Shown: positions 26,705-35,767, numbered from the stretch's first letter. The stretch: DNA of 64,000 nt from an uncultured Opitutaceae bacterium (GCA_951813085.1 OX638348.1:62001-126000); one strand, 5' to 3'. The notes: generated from the sequence alone by a model not told the origin. A program made the numbers and translations.

Positions 26705-27682
26705 TCAAACCGACGATTCTAGCGGCTCGATAGGGGATTCAAGCGCTTGATTCGGTCGGACGTAACGGGCTATCAGGCCGCGTCTCGGAGCGACGAGCCA
26801 AACCAGGGCGAACAAGAATCCAGCGATCACCGTCATGCCGCCTGCGATCGACGCGTTGAGCCAAGTCGCCAAATGAAATCCGAGCAGTGCGTATAGGGCT
26901 GAGAAGAGCGTGGAAAGCCAAAGGGCGATCGGAAGGCGGTCCGTTAGCAACAGAGCGGTAGCTCCGGGAAAGATTATCATCGCTATCACGAGCACGACCC
27001 CAACCGATTCGAAGGAGCTAACGATCACTATGGAGAGAAGCAGCGTAAGCCCGTATTGGTAGCGGGTGGGATTGATGCCCAATGAGGCTGCGAGTGCGGA
27101 ATCGAATGAGGTGACGAGCATCTCCTTGTAGAAGATAAGCAATAGGACGATCGCGATCAAAGCGATGACGGCCATACGAACCACTGGCCCCGGTCCGATC
27201 TCGATGCCACCGAATTGAGCGATATCCTGAAGCGGGATGAAGCCGAGTTCTCCATAGAGCACGCACTCCGCATCCAGGTCCACCTTGTCGGCGAATGCGG
27301 AAATGAGGAGAACGCCGACGGCGAACAAGCTTGAGAAAACGATTCCAATGGCGGCGTCCGGCTTGATTCGCGACGAGTAGCGAATAGCTTCAATCAAGGC
27401 GACGGTGGCCACGCCGGCTACGATGGCGCCGATCATCATGGGCAAGGTGGCCCGGGAATTCGTAAGAAGGAAAGCGAGGGTGATGCCGGGAAGCAGGCTA
27501 TGGCTGATCGCGTCACCCACCAGCGCCATGCGTCGCAAGATCACGAAGCATCCGACGAGTCCGCAGGTTCCGGATACAAGAAATCCCATCAACGCGATCC
27601 AAAAGGAATTGCTCGCGTATTCCGTCCATGGCTGGACGAATACGGTGTGCCAATCGAAATCTGGAAAGAAGCTCTCGCGCAT
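26705..27682 (-). CDS. mntD: Manganese/iron-type ABC transporter permease (second permease)
   Basis: A 325-residue ABC-3 family membrane protein with eight to nine helices. Signatures are GLVGCFVILRRMALVGDAISHSLLPG near the N terminus, PDAAIGIVFSSLFAVGVLL, and VGVVLVIAMIIFPGATALLLTDRL near the end. The presence of two different permeases in one operon is typical of Mn/Fe systems (TroCD, MntCD, SitCD) and less so of zinc ZnuB systems. It begins 17 bases after the stop of the permease-DtxR fusion gene and ends the operon. Confidence 0.85.
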   Translation of the reverse strand: MRESFFPDFDWHTVFVQPWTEYASNSFWIALMGFLVSGTCGLVGCFVILRRMALVGDAISHSLLPGITLAFLLTNSRATLPMMIGAIVAGVATVALIEAIRYSSRIKPDAAIGIVFSSLFAVGVLLISAFADKVDLDAECVLYGELGFIPLQDIAQFGGIEIGPGPVVRMAVIALIAIVLLLIFYKEMLVTSFDSALAASLGINPTRYQYGLTLLLSIVIVSSFESVGVVLVIAMIIFPGATALLLTDRLPIALWLSTLFSALYALLGFHLATWLNASIAGGMTVIAGFLFALVWLVAPRRGLIARYVRPNQALESPIEPLESSV

Positions 27683-27699
27683 CAGTGTAGTGAATACTT

Positions 27700-29124
27700 C
27701 TATACGGTTAATTGATCCTTGCTTGGGATGAGTCGACCGTGTGGATCGTGAATGGGATTTTGAAGCCTCTTTTCTAGGCGTTGCACGAGATCCTTCCCCA
27801 GCAAGTGCTCGATCTCCTCCGCATCATCGTGAACGTGGTCCGATTGGTAGTCGGCGGCATTGGTGAGGTATAGCTCCCAGAGCCGGTGATTGCGGACGAT
27901 TTCGCAGGCGCGGTACCATCCTTCTGTGGTGAGCTTGAATCGGGCCTTGCCGCTCAATTGAGCTTGGGAGGGATCATCCATAGGCTCCGCCATGCCGGCC
28001 TTTTCAAGATTTCGAATTTCGCTCTCGATGGCGCGGAGATTGGAATTGCGTTCGACTGAAAGCTCGCTCGTAGCAAATGCCTTTCGCTTGAAGTGAGCCT
28101 TCTCGCACAGGTGGAACACCGCCTTGAGCGTGTTTTCGAGGGCGATGCGTTGACGTTGTCTCCTGCGATGTATGATCTTTGTCAGCAATCCATGCCGCGG
28201 TCCGAAGAGGAGCGCTAGGATGAAGATGAGCGTCGCCCCGAGCACGATCAACGGGCCCGTAGGCAGGTTGTGGGAGAGATAGGAGATGAATGCGCCGAGG
28301 ACGCCTGACAACATGCCGAATGCGGCGGAAAGGACCAGCATCCAATGCATCCGATCGGTCAGCAGGAATGCCGCTGCGGCGGGAGTAATGAGAAGCGCGG
28401 ATACGAGCACGACGCCGACCGCTTGAAGTGAAACCACCACCGCGAAGGTTAGCAGCGCCATCAGAGCGTAGTGGAGCAGCTGCACTGGCATGCCGATGGC
28501 TTGGGCGAATCCTACATCGAAGCTGATCGCCAAGAATTCCTTGTAGAAGAGCAGTACGAGGATGATCGTAATGACGGAAATGATACCCAGCAATTGGATA
28601 TCTCCTGATGAGAGCGCTGCAGCCTGCCCAAAAAAGAATTTGTCGAGGCCTGACTTGTTCCCCATAGCCATGTTCTGAATGACGGTCGTCATGCAAATGC
28701 CCAAGCCGTAGAAACCGGCGAGCACCATGCCCATGGCGCTATCCTCTTTCAAGTGCGTGGTTTGCTTGATCCATCCGACGAGGGCGACTCCCAGAATTCC
28801 GGCGGCAGTGGCCCCGATGAAAATGGCCCAGGGGTCCTTGGAAGCATTCCAGAGAAAGCCCAGAGCGACTCCCGGAAGGACAGCATGCGATAGGGTGTCG
28901 CCCAGTAGGGCCAATTTCCGAACGACGAGGAAGCTGCCCAGCACGCTGCAGCAGAATCCGATCAGCAGGGTGCCGAGGACGGCAGAGCGTACGATCGGTG
29001 TATCGAGGGACAGGAATTCGATTGCCTGGCTGGTCCATGTGGTATCCGTCAGGTCGCCTATCTTGGCAGCGTGAGCCACGGATGCCGCGCAGAGCGCGGC
29101 TGCTATGGATGCTACGCGCTTCAT
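27700..29124 (-). CDS. mntC: Metal ABC permease fused to a DtxR/MntR-type regulator
   Basis: A 474-residue fusion. Residues about 1-310 form a complete ABC-3 permease (GSFLVVRKLALLGDTLSHAVLPG, DSAMGMVLAGFYGLGI, ALLITPAAAAFLLTDR). Residues about 320-474 are a full DtxR-like module: a winged helix (ENTLKAVFHLCEKAHFKR, ELSVERNSNLRAIESEIRNL, FKLTTEGWYRACEIVRNHRL) and a metal-binding dimerisation domain (RNHRLWE, VHDDAEEIEHLLG, DPHGRLIP). The His/Glu ligand pattern H..E and H-D-D-A-E-E-I-E-H is preserved. The domain would sit in the cytoplasm tied to the channel, possibly sensing metal and gating uptake, or acting as a membrane-tethered repressor. The start overlaps the ATPase stop (ATGA). Confidence 0.85.
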   Translation of the reverse strand: MKRVASIAAALCAASVAHAAKIGDLTDTTWTSQAIEFLSLDTPIVRSAVLGTLLIGFCCSVLGSFLVVRKLALLGDTLSHAVLPGVALGFLWNASKDPWAIFIGATAAGILGVALVGWIKQTTHLKEDSAMGMVLAGFYGLGICMTTVIQNMAMGNKSGLDKFFFGQAAALSSGDIQLLGIISVITIILVLLFYKEFLAISFDVGFAQAIGMPVQLLHYALMALLTFAVVVSLQAVGVVLVSALLITPAAAAFLLTDRMHWMLVLSAAFGMLSGVLGAFISYLSHNLPTGPLIVLGATLIFILALLFGPRHGLLTKIIHRRRQRQRIALENTLKAVFHLCEKAHFKRKAFATSELSVERNSNLRAIESEIRNLEKAGMAEPMDDPSQAQLSGKARFKLTTEGWYRACEIVRNHRLWELYLTNAADYQSDHVHDDAEEIEHLLGKDLVQRLEKRLQNPIHDPHGRLIPSKDQLTV

Positions 29125-30071
29125 TCCGCTAAATTGTCCGGCGTGTCACCTTCCGCCTTCTTGCGAGCGCGGCTAAGAGCGACTTCCGATAGAATGCTGA
29201 GCCGTCCGCCGTAGGCCATTTGCAGATTGTCGAAATTGAATACGTCCTCGGTCTTGCCGAAGGCGACTACGCGCATATTCAAAAGCAGGATACGGTCGAA
29301 GTAGTCGGGCGCTGTGGTGAGGTCGTGGTGTACGACGATCAAAGTCTTCCCTTGCGCTTGAAGCTCTCGCAGGATCTCGATGATCGCGGCTTCAGTGGTC
29401 GCATCCACTCCCACGAACGGCTCGTCCATGAGATAGAGGTCGCTTTCCTGGGCCAGCGCGCGGGCGAGAAAGACTCGTTGCTGCTGACCGCCGGACAAGT
29501 TGGAAATCTGTCGGTTCGCGTAGGGCAGCATTTTCACTTTTTCCAAGCAGGCCATGGCGATCTCCTTGTCCGCCTTGCTGGGACGCTTGAAGGGACCGAG
29601 CCGTCCGTAGCGCCCCATTAGGACAACATCCATCGCATTGACCGGAAAGTCCCAATCGACAGATTCCCGCTGCGGGACATAGCCGACCCGCGTGACGGAT
29701 TGATTGAAAGACTTGCCGAATACCTTTATCCAACCGCTGGCTACGGGAAGCAGTCCCATGATTGATTTGATCAGGGTCGATTTACCGGCTCCGTTGGGCC
29801 CGACCACTCCTACGATCGACCCCTTCGGCACCTCGAGATCGATTCCGTAGAGAACGGGTCGCTTGGTGTAGGCCACCGTTAGATCGTGCACTTCAAGGGG
29901 CGAAGGCGTTTTTGGATTCGTATCGTTTGTCATGGGAACGGATGTCTCGTTCGAGTGTTTTGCATCGCTCGCAAATGAACTTGCGCTTTGTATGCTTGCG
30001 GCAAATCGCGGGCGCCGCCATCGAGCGAGCGAAAGAAGGGAACGCTTGTATAGAGTTAGATTGGCGCTCAT
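29121..30071 (-). CDS. mntB: Metal ABC transporter ATPase
   Basis: Walker A is [11 protein letters not shown], the signature is LSGGQQQRV, Walker B is LYLMDEPFVGVD and the switch His is in VVHHDL. This is the Mn/Zn subfamily (TroB/MntB/ZnuC-like), recognisable from RVGYVPQRESVDWDFP. The open frame starts at 30071, six bases after the porin stop, but its first 46 residues are an Arg/Ser-rich stretch unlike the family. An internal ATG at 29933 (MTNDTNPKTPSP) gives a normal 270-residue ATPase and may be the true start. Neither start has a clear Shine-Dalgarno. It couples ATP hydrolysis to metal import with the two permeases. Confidence 0.88.
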   Translation of the reverse strand: MSANLTLYKRSLLSLARWRRPRFAASIQSASSFASDAKHSNETSVPMTNDTNPKTPSPLEVHDLTVAYTKRPVLYGIDLEVPKGSIVGVVGPNGAGKSTLIKSIMGLLPVASGWIKVFGKSFNQSVTRVGYVPQRESVDWDFPVNAMDVVLMGRYGRLGPFKRPSKADKEIAMACLEKVKMLPYANRQISNLSGGQQQRVFLARALAQESDLYLMDEPFVGVDATTEAAIIEILRELQAQGKTLIVVHHDLTTAPDYFDRILLLNMRVVAFGKTEDVFNFDNLQMAYGGRLSILSEVALSRARKKAEGDTPDNLAE

Positions 30072-30077
30072 GTGCGT

Positions 30078-31184
30078 TTATCGCTCTATAGAAAAGCGGA
30101 TACCTGCTACCCAGGCGTCTTCAGTCGTGTTGATTGGATTGGCGATGTACTGGATGCTTGGCTGAATGCTCATGCGTTCATCTAGGTTTGCCGCGTAGGT
30201 TAGCTCGACGACGCGTTCGCTATTGATGGGACCGATCGCATCGGAAAAGCTTGTATGGGTATAAGCGATTCCTAGCTGGTCTTCGGGCCGGTTTTCAATT
30301 ACGCCGGTCCAGTTGAACCCGCAATCGAAATAGCGACGAGCGATGCTGTATTCAGTTTCTTCGTTCGTTCCGATTCGGGCGAAGAATGTGCGTGTTTCAG
30401 AAAGCGCGAACTCTGTTATTGCATAGTATCCAAAATTCCCTCGCTTGCGGGACGCTCCAGAAAGCGATTCGAATTGGCCGCTGTGATAGTGCGTCCCGAG
30501 CTTGAAGCTCCCGGACGAGTCCTCACCTGGATAGAGGCGCCATGCCTTTTCCGCGATCATAAAATAGCCGGCATCCCCGCCCATTTTCCAATTGAGACCG
30601 TGATCGTCCCGATCGCCCGGTCCGGGATCACCCGCGTAGACGCCGATTTGATGAAAGCCGTTTTCGGTTTGAGTGACGAATTCCACCCCCGCAGAAGCCA
30701 CCGAGAATGCGGGTACGGGAGCGTTGCCAGCGACTGTAGGAAGGGGGCCGAAATTGGCATTGATGAATAGGCCGGCTCCCTCTGCTGCATAGAACGTTTC
30801 ATCTGACGCGAGCTGGCCATAGCGAATTGTGGACGCGCCGAATTCATGCTCTAGCCAAGCAGTGAAAAGAATGTAGCGCGAGTCCGTGATAATGCTACTG
30901 TAGATCCCGAAGTCGCCGGTGAAGGTGTCCACGTCGCGATCTCCCCCGAAAACGAAGGCGCCCACGTGGCCAACCGTATGGTCGGAAACCGTGAAGTCGG
31001 CGCCAAAATCGATTAAAGCAAAGGCTCGTTCGCCTGATCCCGCCCCGCCATCGATCAGGGACCAACCTTCCGTAGTGATGCTGCCATAGGGTTGTATGGA
31101 GAAACTGGACTCAACGTTCTCGGAAAAAGCGCTACTCGCAAAAAGAATCGCGAAAACGGCGAAATGTGGACGCAACGATCTCAT
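30078..31184 (-). CDS. OprB-like outer-membrane porin inside the metal-uptake operon
   Basis: The start at 31184 (MRSLRPHFAVFAILFASSAF) gives a clean signal peptide and lies 17 bases after the binding-protein stop; the frame is open to 31229. The 368-residue product resembles carbohydrate-selective OprB porins: QPYGSITTEGWSLIDGG, GDFGIYSSI, IRYGQLASDETFYAAEGAGLFINANFGP and repeated aromatic beta strands to the terminal WVAGIRFSIER. Its position between the metal-binding protein and the ATPase gene implies that it admits metal ions or a metal chelate across the outer membrane. That function is inferred from context, not from the family, which normally passes sugars. Confidence 0.72.
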   Translation of the reverse strand: MRSLRPHFAVFAILFASSAFSENVESSFSIQPYGSITTEGWSLIDGGAGSGERAFALIDFGADFTVSDHTVGHVGAFVFGGDRDVDTFTGDFGIYSSIITDSRYILFTAWLEHEFGASTIRYGQLASDETFYAAEGAGLFINANFGPLPTVAGNAPVPAFSVASAGVEFVTQTENGFHQIGVYAGDPGPGDRDDHGLNWKMGGDAGYFMIAEKAWRLYPGEDSSGSFKLGTHYHSGQFESLSGASRKRGNFGYYAITEFALSETRTFFARIGTNEETEYSIARRYFDCGFNWTGVIENRPEDQLGIAYTHTSFSDAIGPINSERVVELTYAANLDERMSIQPSIQYIANPINTTEDAWVAGIRFSIER

Positions 31185-31200
31185 AGAATAGAAGACCGCT

Positions 31201-32130
31201 TTATTTAAGAGCTTCGGCGATTGTGGCAATGTTGCTTTTTACCATACCTTCGTAGGTGCCGACATCGAAGGACGATCCGTCCGCCGCTTTTTCGATGTGG
31301 CCTTTGGCTCCCATAGCATCGGAATAGAGCTCTCCTCCAATGACAGCGCCGGAACCTTCGCTGATTCGTTGTATCGCTGCTGGGGATACGCTAGACTCGA
31401 TAAAAATTGCCTTGATGCGGTTCTTCTTAATAAATTCTACGATCTCCACGATGTCCGCTAGCCCAGCTTCGCTTTGGGTAGAGATTCCCTGGACTCCGAT
31501 GACCTTGAAATTGAAGGCGCGTCCGAAATAGTTGTAGGCGTCGTGGCTCGTAATCAGATAGCGCTGACCGTCGCCAACTTGGGAAAGATACTGTTCGCCC
31601 CATTGGTAGTAGGCGAGATAGTCGGCTTTCACCGCCGCGCCGCGCTGGGCGTATTCATCAGCATGATCGGGGTCGATCGCTTGCAGGGCGTCAACTACGG
31701 TATCGACGCAAAGCGCCCATAGACGCGGATCGAACCAAACGTGGGGATCGTAGTGCCCCTCGAATTCTTCGGGTTCTAGGAGCTGGTCCTCCGGAATATT
31801 CTCAGTGACCGCGTAGACCTGCTTCCCGCGGCGTCCGAGCTTGACGAGGATGTCGGCCAATCGCCCCTCGAGATGGAGGCCGTTGTAGAGGATGAGGTCG
31901 GCGGATTGGAGCGTGTTGATATCGGACGCCGTTGCCTTGTAGAGGTGGGGATCCACGCCCGGCCCCATCAGGCCGGTGAACTGAGCCCGATCGCCGGCTA
32001 TGGACTCGGCTAGGTCGGCCACCATGGTGGTCGTGGCTGCGATGCGCAGTTCATTCGCTCCTGCGATCCAAGGGGAGAGGCCGAGAGATAGCATGGGCAG
32101 TATACGGACTAGGAATGTGCGCTTTTTCAT
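31201..32130 (-). CDS. mntA: Periplasmic Mn/Zn/Fe-binding protein of the ABC importer
   Basis: The ATG at 32130 (MKKRTFLVRILPMLSLGL) starts a signal peptide; the frame extends to 32166 with atypical residues. The 309-residue product is a cluster A-I (ZnuA/TroA) binding protein: LRIAATTTMVADLAESIAG, GVDPHLYKA (first His ligand), HYDPHVWFDPRLWAL (second His), SHDAYNYFGRAF and IEGSV-like FIESSVSPAAI with the Glu ligand, then SDAMG with the Asp. There is no His-rich loop like that of zinc-specific ZnuA, favouring Mn or Fe. It is the first gene of the operon and has a tandem operator-like element upstream (32170-32210). Confidence 0.9.
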   Translation of the reverse strand: MKKRTFLVRILPMLSLGLSPWIAGANELRIAATTTMVADLAESIAGDRAQFTGLMGPGVDPHLYKATASDINTLQSADLILYNGLHLEGRLADILVKLGRRGKQVYAVTENIPEDQLLEPEEFEGHYDPHVWFDPRLWALCVDTVVDALQAIDPDHADEYAQRGAAVKADYLAYYQWGEQYLSQVGDGQRYLITSHDAYNYFGRAFNFKVIGVQGISTQSEAGLADIVEIVEFIKKNRIKAIFIESSVSPAAIQRISEGSGAVIGGELYSDAMGAKGHIEKAADGSSFDVGTYEGMVKSNIATIAEALK

Positions 32131-32169
32131 TGAATGCCGTTTTGCGCGGAGTTTGAACGCTGTCAATTC

Positions 32170-32210
32170 TTAATTTTAATTAGCAAAGGATTAATTTTGA
32201 TTAGTCAAAG
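32170..32210 (-). promoter_or_regulatory. Promoter with tandem operator-like repeats before the metal-uptake operon
   Basis: Two direct units, TTAATTTTAATTAGCAAAG (32170-32188) and TTAATTTTGATTAGTCAAAG (32191-32210), are 21 bp apart, two helical turns. The second contains the inverted repeat TTTGA-TTAG-TCAAA. On the minus strand a TTGACT -35-like hexamer lies in unit 2 and AT-rich -10 candidates lie in unit 1, so a repressor bound here would block transcription. A metal-responsive regulator is inferred. Confidence 0.5.
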
Positions 32211-32251
32211 TAAGCGTGGAGGGTTCACGATGCACGCATGGAATGGAAACA

Positions 32252-32273
32252 AACGCGACGGGGACGTCGCGTT
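32252..32273 (-). terminator. Terminator of the TrmH-family gene
   Basis: A perfect 9-bp stem, AACGCGACG (32252-32260) with CGTCGCGTT (32265-32273), lies 17 bases after the stop. On the minus strand it is followed by TGTTTCC. Confidence 0.7.
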
Positions 32274-32289
32274 CCAACTTGGTGGGGTT

Positions 32290-33102
32290 CTATTTCGCCA
32301 GCCTGCGTTGTCGGACTGCCTCGAATAGGGTGACGAGGGTGGCCATGGCGACGTTTAGCGAATCGGCTTGGCCAGGCCATGGGGATGCGACCTTTGGCGT
32401 CGCACGCGTCCAGCCAAAGGTCGGAGAGCCCGAATTGCTCGCTTCCCATCACCACGGCGATCAGGCCAGATAGGTCCGTGTCGGTGTGGTAGGGTCGGCG
32501 TGCGGCGTAGTGGCGATCGAGCGTATGCCTTCGCTCTTAAGCCAAGCGATGGTTTCTTCGCTGGTCGTCATAACCGTGGGCATTGAAAAGAGCACTCCGG
32601 TCGAAGAGCGTACGACATTGGGATTGAAGAGGTCGGTTACAGGATCGCAGCAGATGACGGCGTCCACACCGGCCGCGTCGGCGGATCGGAGTATGGTGCC
32701 GAGATTTCCAGGCTTTTCAATGGACTCCGCGATGAGCAGGAACGGTGGATTTTTCAATGTGAGCGACTCCAGCGAGTGGCTCCATTGATCGAATACACCC
32801 AGCACGCCTTCAGGGCGGTCCCGATAGGCTATTTTCTCGAATGCGATCTTGCTCAGTTCAAAGAGGGCAGCTCCTCGGCCTTGCGCTTCCTCGAGAAGGG
32901 TAATTTCGTTGTCGCCGAGAAACCACTCAGGGGAGAAGTAGACTTCCTTGGGGACGACGCTTTTCTCCAGGGCGCGGCTAATGGCGCGGTAGCCTTCGGC
33001 GATGAATACGCCCTGCTGATCGCGGGGTCGACGATTGCGCAGCTTTACGAGGTTCTTGATGCGCGCATTTTGCAAACTGGAGATGGGTTCAGCGCCGAGC
33101 AT
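32290..33102 (-). pseudogene. TrmH/SpoU-family RNA 2'-O-methyltransferase, two frameshifts
   Basis: The first frame (33102-32461) has the substrate-binding N-terminal domain (KLRNRRPRDQQGVFIAEGYR) and the start of the SPOUT fold (LLIAESIEKPGNLGTILRSADAAG, motif 1). The rest of the family sequence continues in two other frames: PYHTDTDLSGLIAVVMGSE (motif 2), then after IPM the last motif GQADSLNVAMATL, ending VRQRRLAK at 32290. The shifts lie near 32470 and 32385. All three SPOUT motifs are intact, giving about 270 residues in total. The enzyme would methylate ribose in rRNA or tRNA; target base unknown. Two indels in 800 bases with perfect motif preservation suggest sequence error. Confidence 0.82.
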
Positions 33103-33298
33103 GGGTTGCGCTTACGTAAGGAATGGGGATTCGTCAAGATTCCCGACACGATCGTCCGGTCGATGGATTTGTAACAAAGACGTAAGCAGGTCGGTCGGGG
33201 ACGCAATAAAGAGAAATCTGTAAAAAATCTGGCATAAGCTTTCCTGCTATCGCGTCGCCGGTAAAGAGGCGGCCTTAGGTAACGTCTGTATAATTAGC

Positions 33299-33957
33299 AT
33301 GTTACTGCCCATTATATTGGTAGCTGGATTGGCCCTGCTTGCCGCATTTTTGTCCTGAATCAGAAAAGCGAGAAGCAGGAGCGTGAGGGCGTTGTGAAGG
33401 AGATCCTGAACAAGGACGCCCTATTCGTCGATTTCGACGACAATCGGTCCAATGTCGTGAAGCTCCATGGCGTGAGCATGGCGACTGAAAAGGAGATGCT
33501 GGACGAGCAGATCTTCGAATTCCTCCATTCTGAGATCCGTGGCAAGCGGGTACGCGTGAACCCCGTTCGCGTGGATACCGGCGACATCCTCGTTTCCGAG
33601 GTCTACTCGATGGCCGACGAGTACTTGAACGCGATTTTGATTCGTCAAGGATTCGGCCGTTGGAATCCATCCGAGGCAGCGAATGACAAGCGTATGTCCG
33701 ATGCTCAGGAAACCGCTCAAATCCATCTGCAAGGCGTTTGGAATCCGGCGGTTCAGACGCTTATGGCTGACGACCATCGAGAGGATCATCTGGAAGAGGA
33801 GGACGCAAATTCCGAAGATGAGGACCTGGAATCGTCCGGGGCGAGCGAGCCAAAAGCCAAGGAATCCTCCGAAACGCCTGAGCCCGAAAGCGAGCCGGTT
33901 GCCAGCGCGCGGCCGGAATCCGAGGGCAATTCCGATTTCAAGCCCGGCTTGGTCTAG
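33299..33957 (+). pseudogene. SNase-like (thermonuclease-fold) protein, frameshifted after the N-terminal helix
   Basis: An ATG at 33299 starts a membrane or signal helix (MLLPIILVAGLALLAAFL). A one-base shift near 33355 then leads into the frame 33394-33957 (NQKSEKQEREGVVKEILNKD before its first Met). The domain VVKLHGVSMATEKEMLDEQI, then ILVSEVYSMADEYLNAILIRQGFGRW follows the staphylococcal nuclease fold (the LN..LI..G.G pattern), but the catalytic Arg/Glu/Arg set is not recognisable, so it may be non-catalytic. The last 60 residues are strongly acidic (EEEDANSEDEDLESS). It probably stays anchored in the envelope. The function is unknown. Confidence 0.6.
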
Positions 33958-34020
33958 AGATCAATAGGAGCTGGCTAGTACGATCCGGATCGCTCCTCCA
34001 CTGGAGGCAGGATCGCGCTT

Positions 34021-34670
34021 TCAATACATCCCGCTGCGGTATTGCTCTCCGTAATACTTTTTCAGCTCTTCAAGAGACACGTCTGGGTTTTCCAGTTCTT
34101 TCGCGATCATGCCCGCGAGGGAACGCGGTCTGGCTCCCAGCTTGCCGGTTCCCAGAGCTCCGAACGCAGAAACGCTTTGGAGCAATGGAAAAAGACTTCG
34201 TCGATAGAGACAATCAAAGCGAACGCGGGACGGTGGCCTTTAACGATGAGTGAGTCGAAGAACGGTCCATCGCTGGCTAGCTTGGCGCTTCCGTTTATTC
34301 TCAAGGTATCGCCGCGACCCGGAATCAAAAAAAGAAGGCCGACCTGTCCGTTCTCAAGGATGTTGTGAAAGCTATCCGCGCGACGGTTGCCGATTCTCTC
34401 GGGAATAGCGATGGTTCGCTCGTCGATTATATGAACGAAGCCCGCCGGATCCCCCTTTGGGGAGACGTCGCATTGGCCGCTCTCGTCGCTAGTACCCATG
34501 AGGCAGAACGGCGATGCGGCGATCCAGGCGCGATCCAATTCCGTAAGGCGGTCGCGCACCTTCGTCCGAACCCTCTCGGATACCGGACCGAGGATTTCTC
34601 GAAGCTGCTCAGGCGATTCAACGAATGTTAGGCCTTGGGGATCCATGGTTCGGATTAATGTATTCAACAA
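34021..34670 (-). pseudogene. Pyridoxamine 5'-phosphate oxidase-like flavin-binding protein, frameshifted at the end
   Basis: The main frame (34670-34107; MDPQ at 34646 is an alternative start) has family blocks FCLMGTSDESGQCDVSPKGD, ERIGNRRADSFHNILENGQV, LLFLIPGRGDTLRINGSA and FFHCSKAFLRSELW, matching the MSMEG_1061-type subgroup of the split-barrel flavoproteins. At about 34108 the frame shifts and the normal C terminus (GMIAKELENPDVSLEELKKY) continues to a stop at 34021. Joined length is about 215 residues. These proteins bind FMN or F420 and reduce small substrates. It lies convergent to the SNase-like gene with 63 bases between them. Confidence 0.8.
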
Positions 34671-34766
34671 GTTGTATCTTGGAGGAACGGGAAAGAGGCG
34701 TCAGTCGTCCACAGCCAGAGTTGCGCTGCGTTCGACTCGAGTTGTCTTGTCGTCTTATAAATCAAA

Positions 34767-35135
34767 TTACTGGATACGTTCCGCCCCTTGTATCTCGATG
34801 CGATTTCCTTCCGGATCGGATGTGAAGAATCGATCGACTCCCAGGATCTTGTAGGGATCCCATTTGACTTCAAATCCCGCTTCCAAGACGTCCTCCGCGC
34901 ACTGATGAATATCTTCCACCCAGAAAGCGATATGATGCTTCCCCATTGCGGGCTTCCGAGGACCCACGATATGCAGCACGATATTGCCGAGATCGTACCA
35001 CAAACCCGGAAAATCAAAGCTCTCGGGACGAGGGATTTCCTTCAGCCCGAGGAGGGTCCCGTAAAACGACTCGGCCTTATCGACGTCCATGACATCCAAA
35101 GCCACATGATCCAGCTTCTGCACTTTTATACTCAT
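34767..35135 (-). CDS. Glyoxalase/bleomycin-resistance (VOC) family protein
   Basis: A 122-residue single-domain protein. VOC pattern: KLDHVALDVMDVDKAESFYG with the first metal-ligand His, then WYDLGNIVLHIVG, HHIAFWVEDIHQCAEDVLEA and FFTSDPEGNRIEIQG ending with the Glu ligand. Two beta-alpha-beta-beta-beta modules are evident from the repeat of the H-x-A pattern. VOC enzymes include lyases, dioxygenases and binding proteins; the specific reaction is unknown. It is upstream of and on the same strand as the PNPOx-like gene. Confidence 0.88.
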   Translation of the reverse strand: MSIKVQKLDHVALDVMDVDKAESFYGTLLGLKEIPRPESFDFPGLWYDLGNIVLHIVGPRKPAMGKHHIAFWVEDIHQCAEDVLEAGFEVKWDPYKILGVDRFFTSDPEGNRIEIQGAERIQ

Positions 35136-35563
35136 TGTTTTTTCGTATTCGTTCTAATCCCTTGCTAAGGAATCCGCGTTCGTATCATTTTTCCAGCGTG
35201 AGCAAGGATTGAGTATCATTGAGTGCCTCTGCGGATCAAACTCATTAATTGCGATTCGACTTATCTAGGAGCTGAGTTTGAATTCGAGGCTGGAGTTCCC
35301 TTCGTTCACTTGGGGTTTTGGATACCTGCCTAAATCGAGACAAACTGACAGGATTTGACTTGTGCTACCATTCGGGAGGGATTCGAATGAGGTTGGTCAT
35401 GATTGAAATCTGTTACCTCTCGGATCATCAATGTTCGTTCGGTTCACGACGCATAGTTCTATGGTAATGATGAGTATAGAGGGTAGGGAGCAACTCGGAG
35501 ATGTAGAAATTCGAAATTACACGCATTGATCCTGCGCTTTATAATCAAAGCAATTTTATCACC
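35136..35563. other. 428-base intergenic stretch, nothing recognised
   Basis: No open frame with family character, no repeat copy and no clear terminator or RNA was seen between the VOC gene and the truncated sulfatase. It begins a zone of decayed sequence that extends to the island. Confidence 0.5.
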
Positions 35564-35767
35564 ATGAACTCGAAGACCTTTTTATCTCTGCTCTTCGCGA
35601 CTGCGGTCAGCTTTATTTCGGCCGCCGACGAACGCCCGCCGAATGTTGTTCTCATCCTTGTAGACGACCTTGGATGGATGGATCTGACCTGTCAGGGATT
35701 GGATTTCTATCGGACGCCGAATGTGGATCGCATGGATAGCGAAGGCAGAATCACCCAATGCGACTGA
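35564..35767 (+). pseudogene. Truncated sulfatase (N-terminal fragment)
   Basis: A 67-codon frame with a signal peptide (to ISA, about residue 20) and the sulfatase start block VVLILVDDLGWMDLTCQG and FYRTPNVDRM, followed immediately by a stop. The formylglycine motif and the remaining 400 or so residues are absent; nothing downstream resembles them in any frame. This is therefore a deletion remnant, not a single frameshift. It lies about 830 bases left of the island's left direct repeat. Confidence 0.85.
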
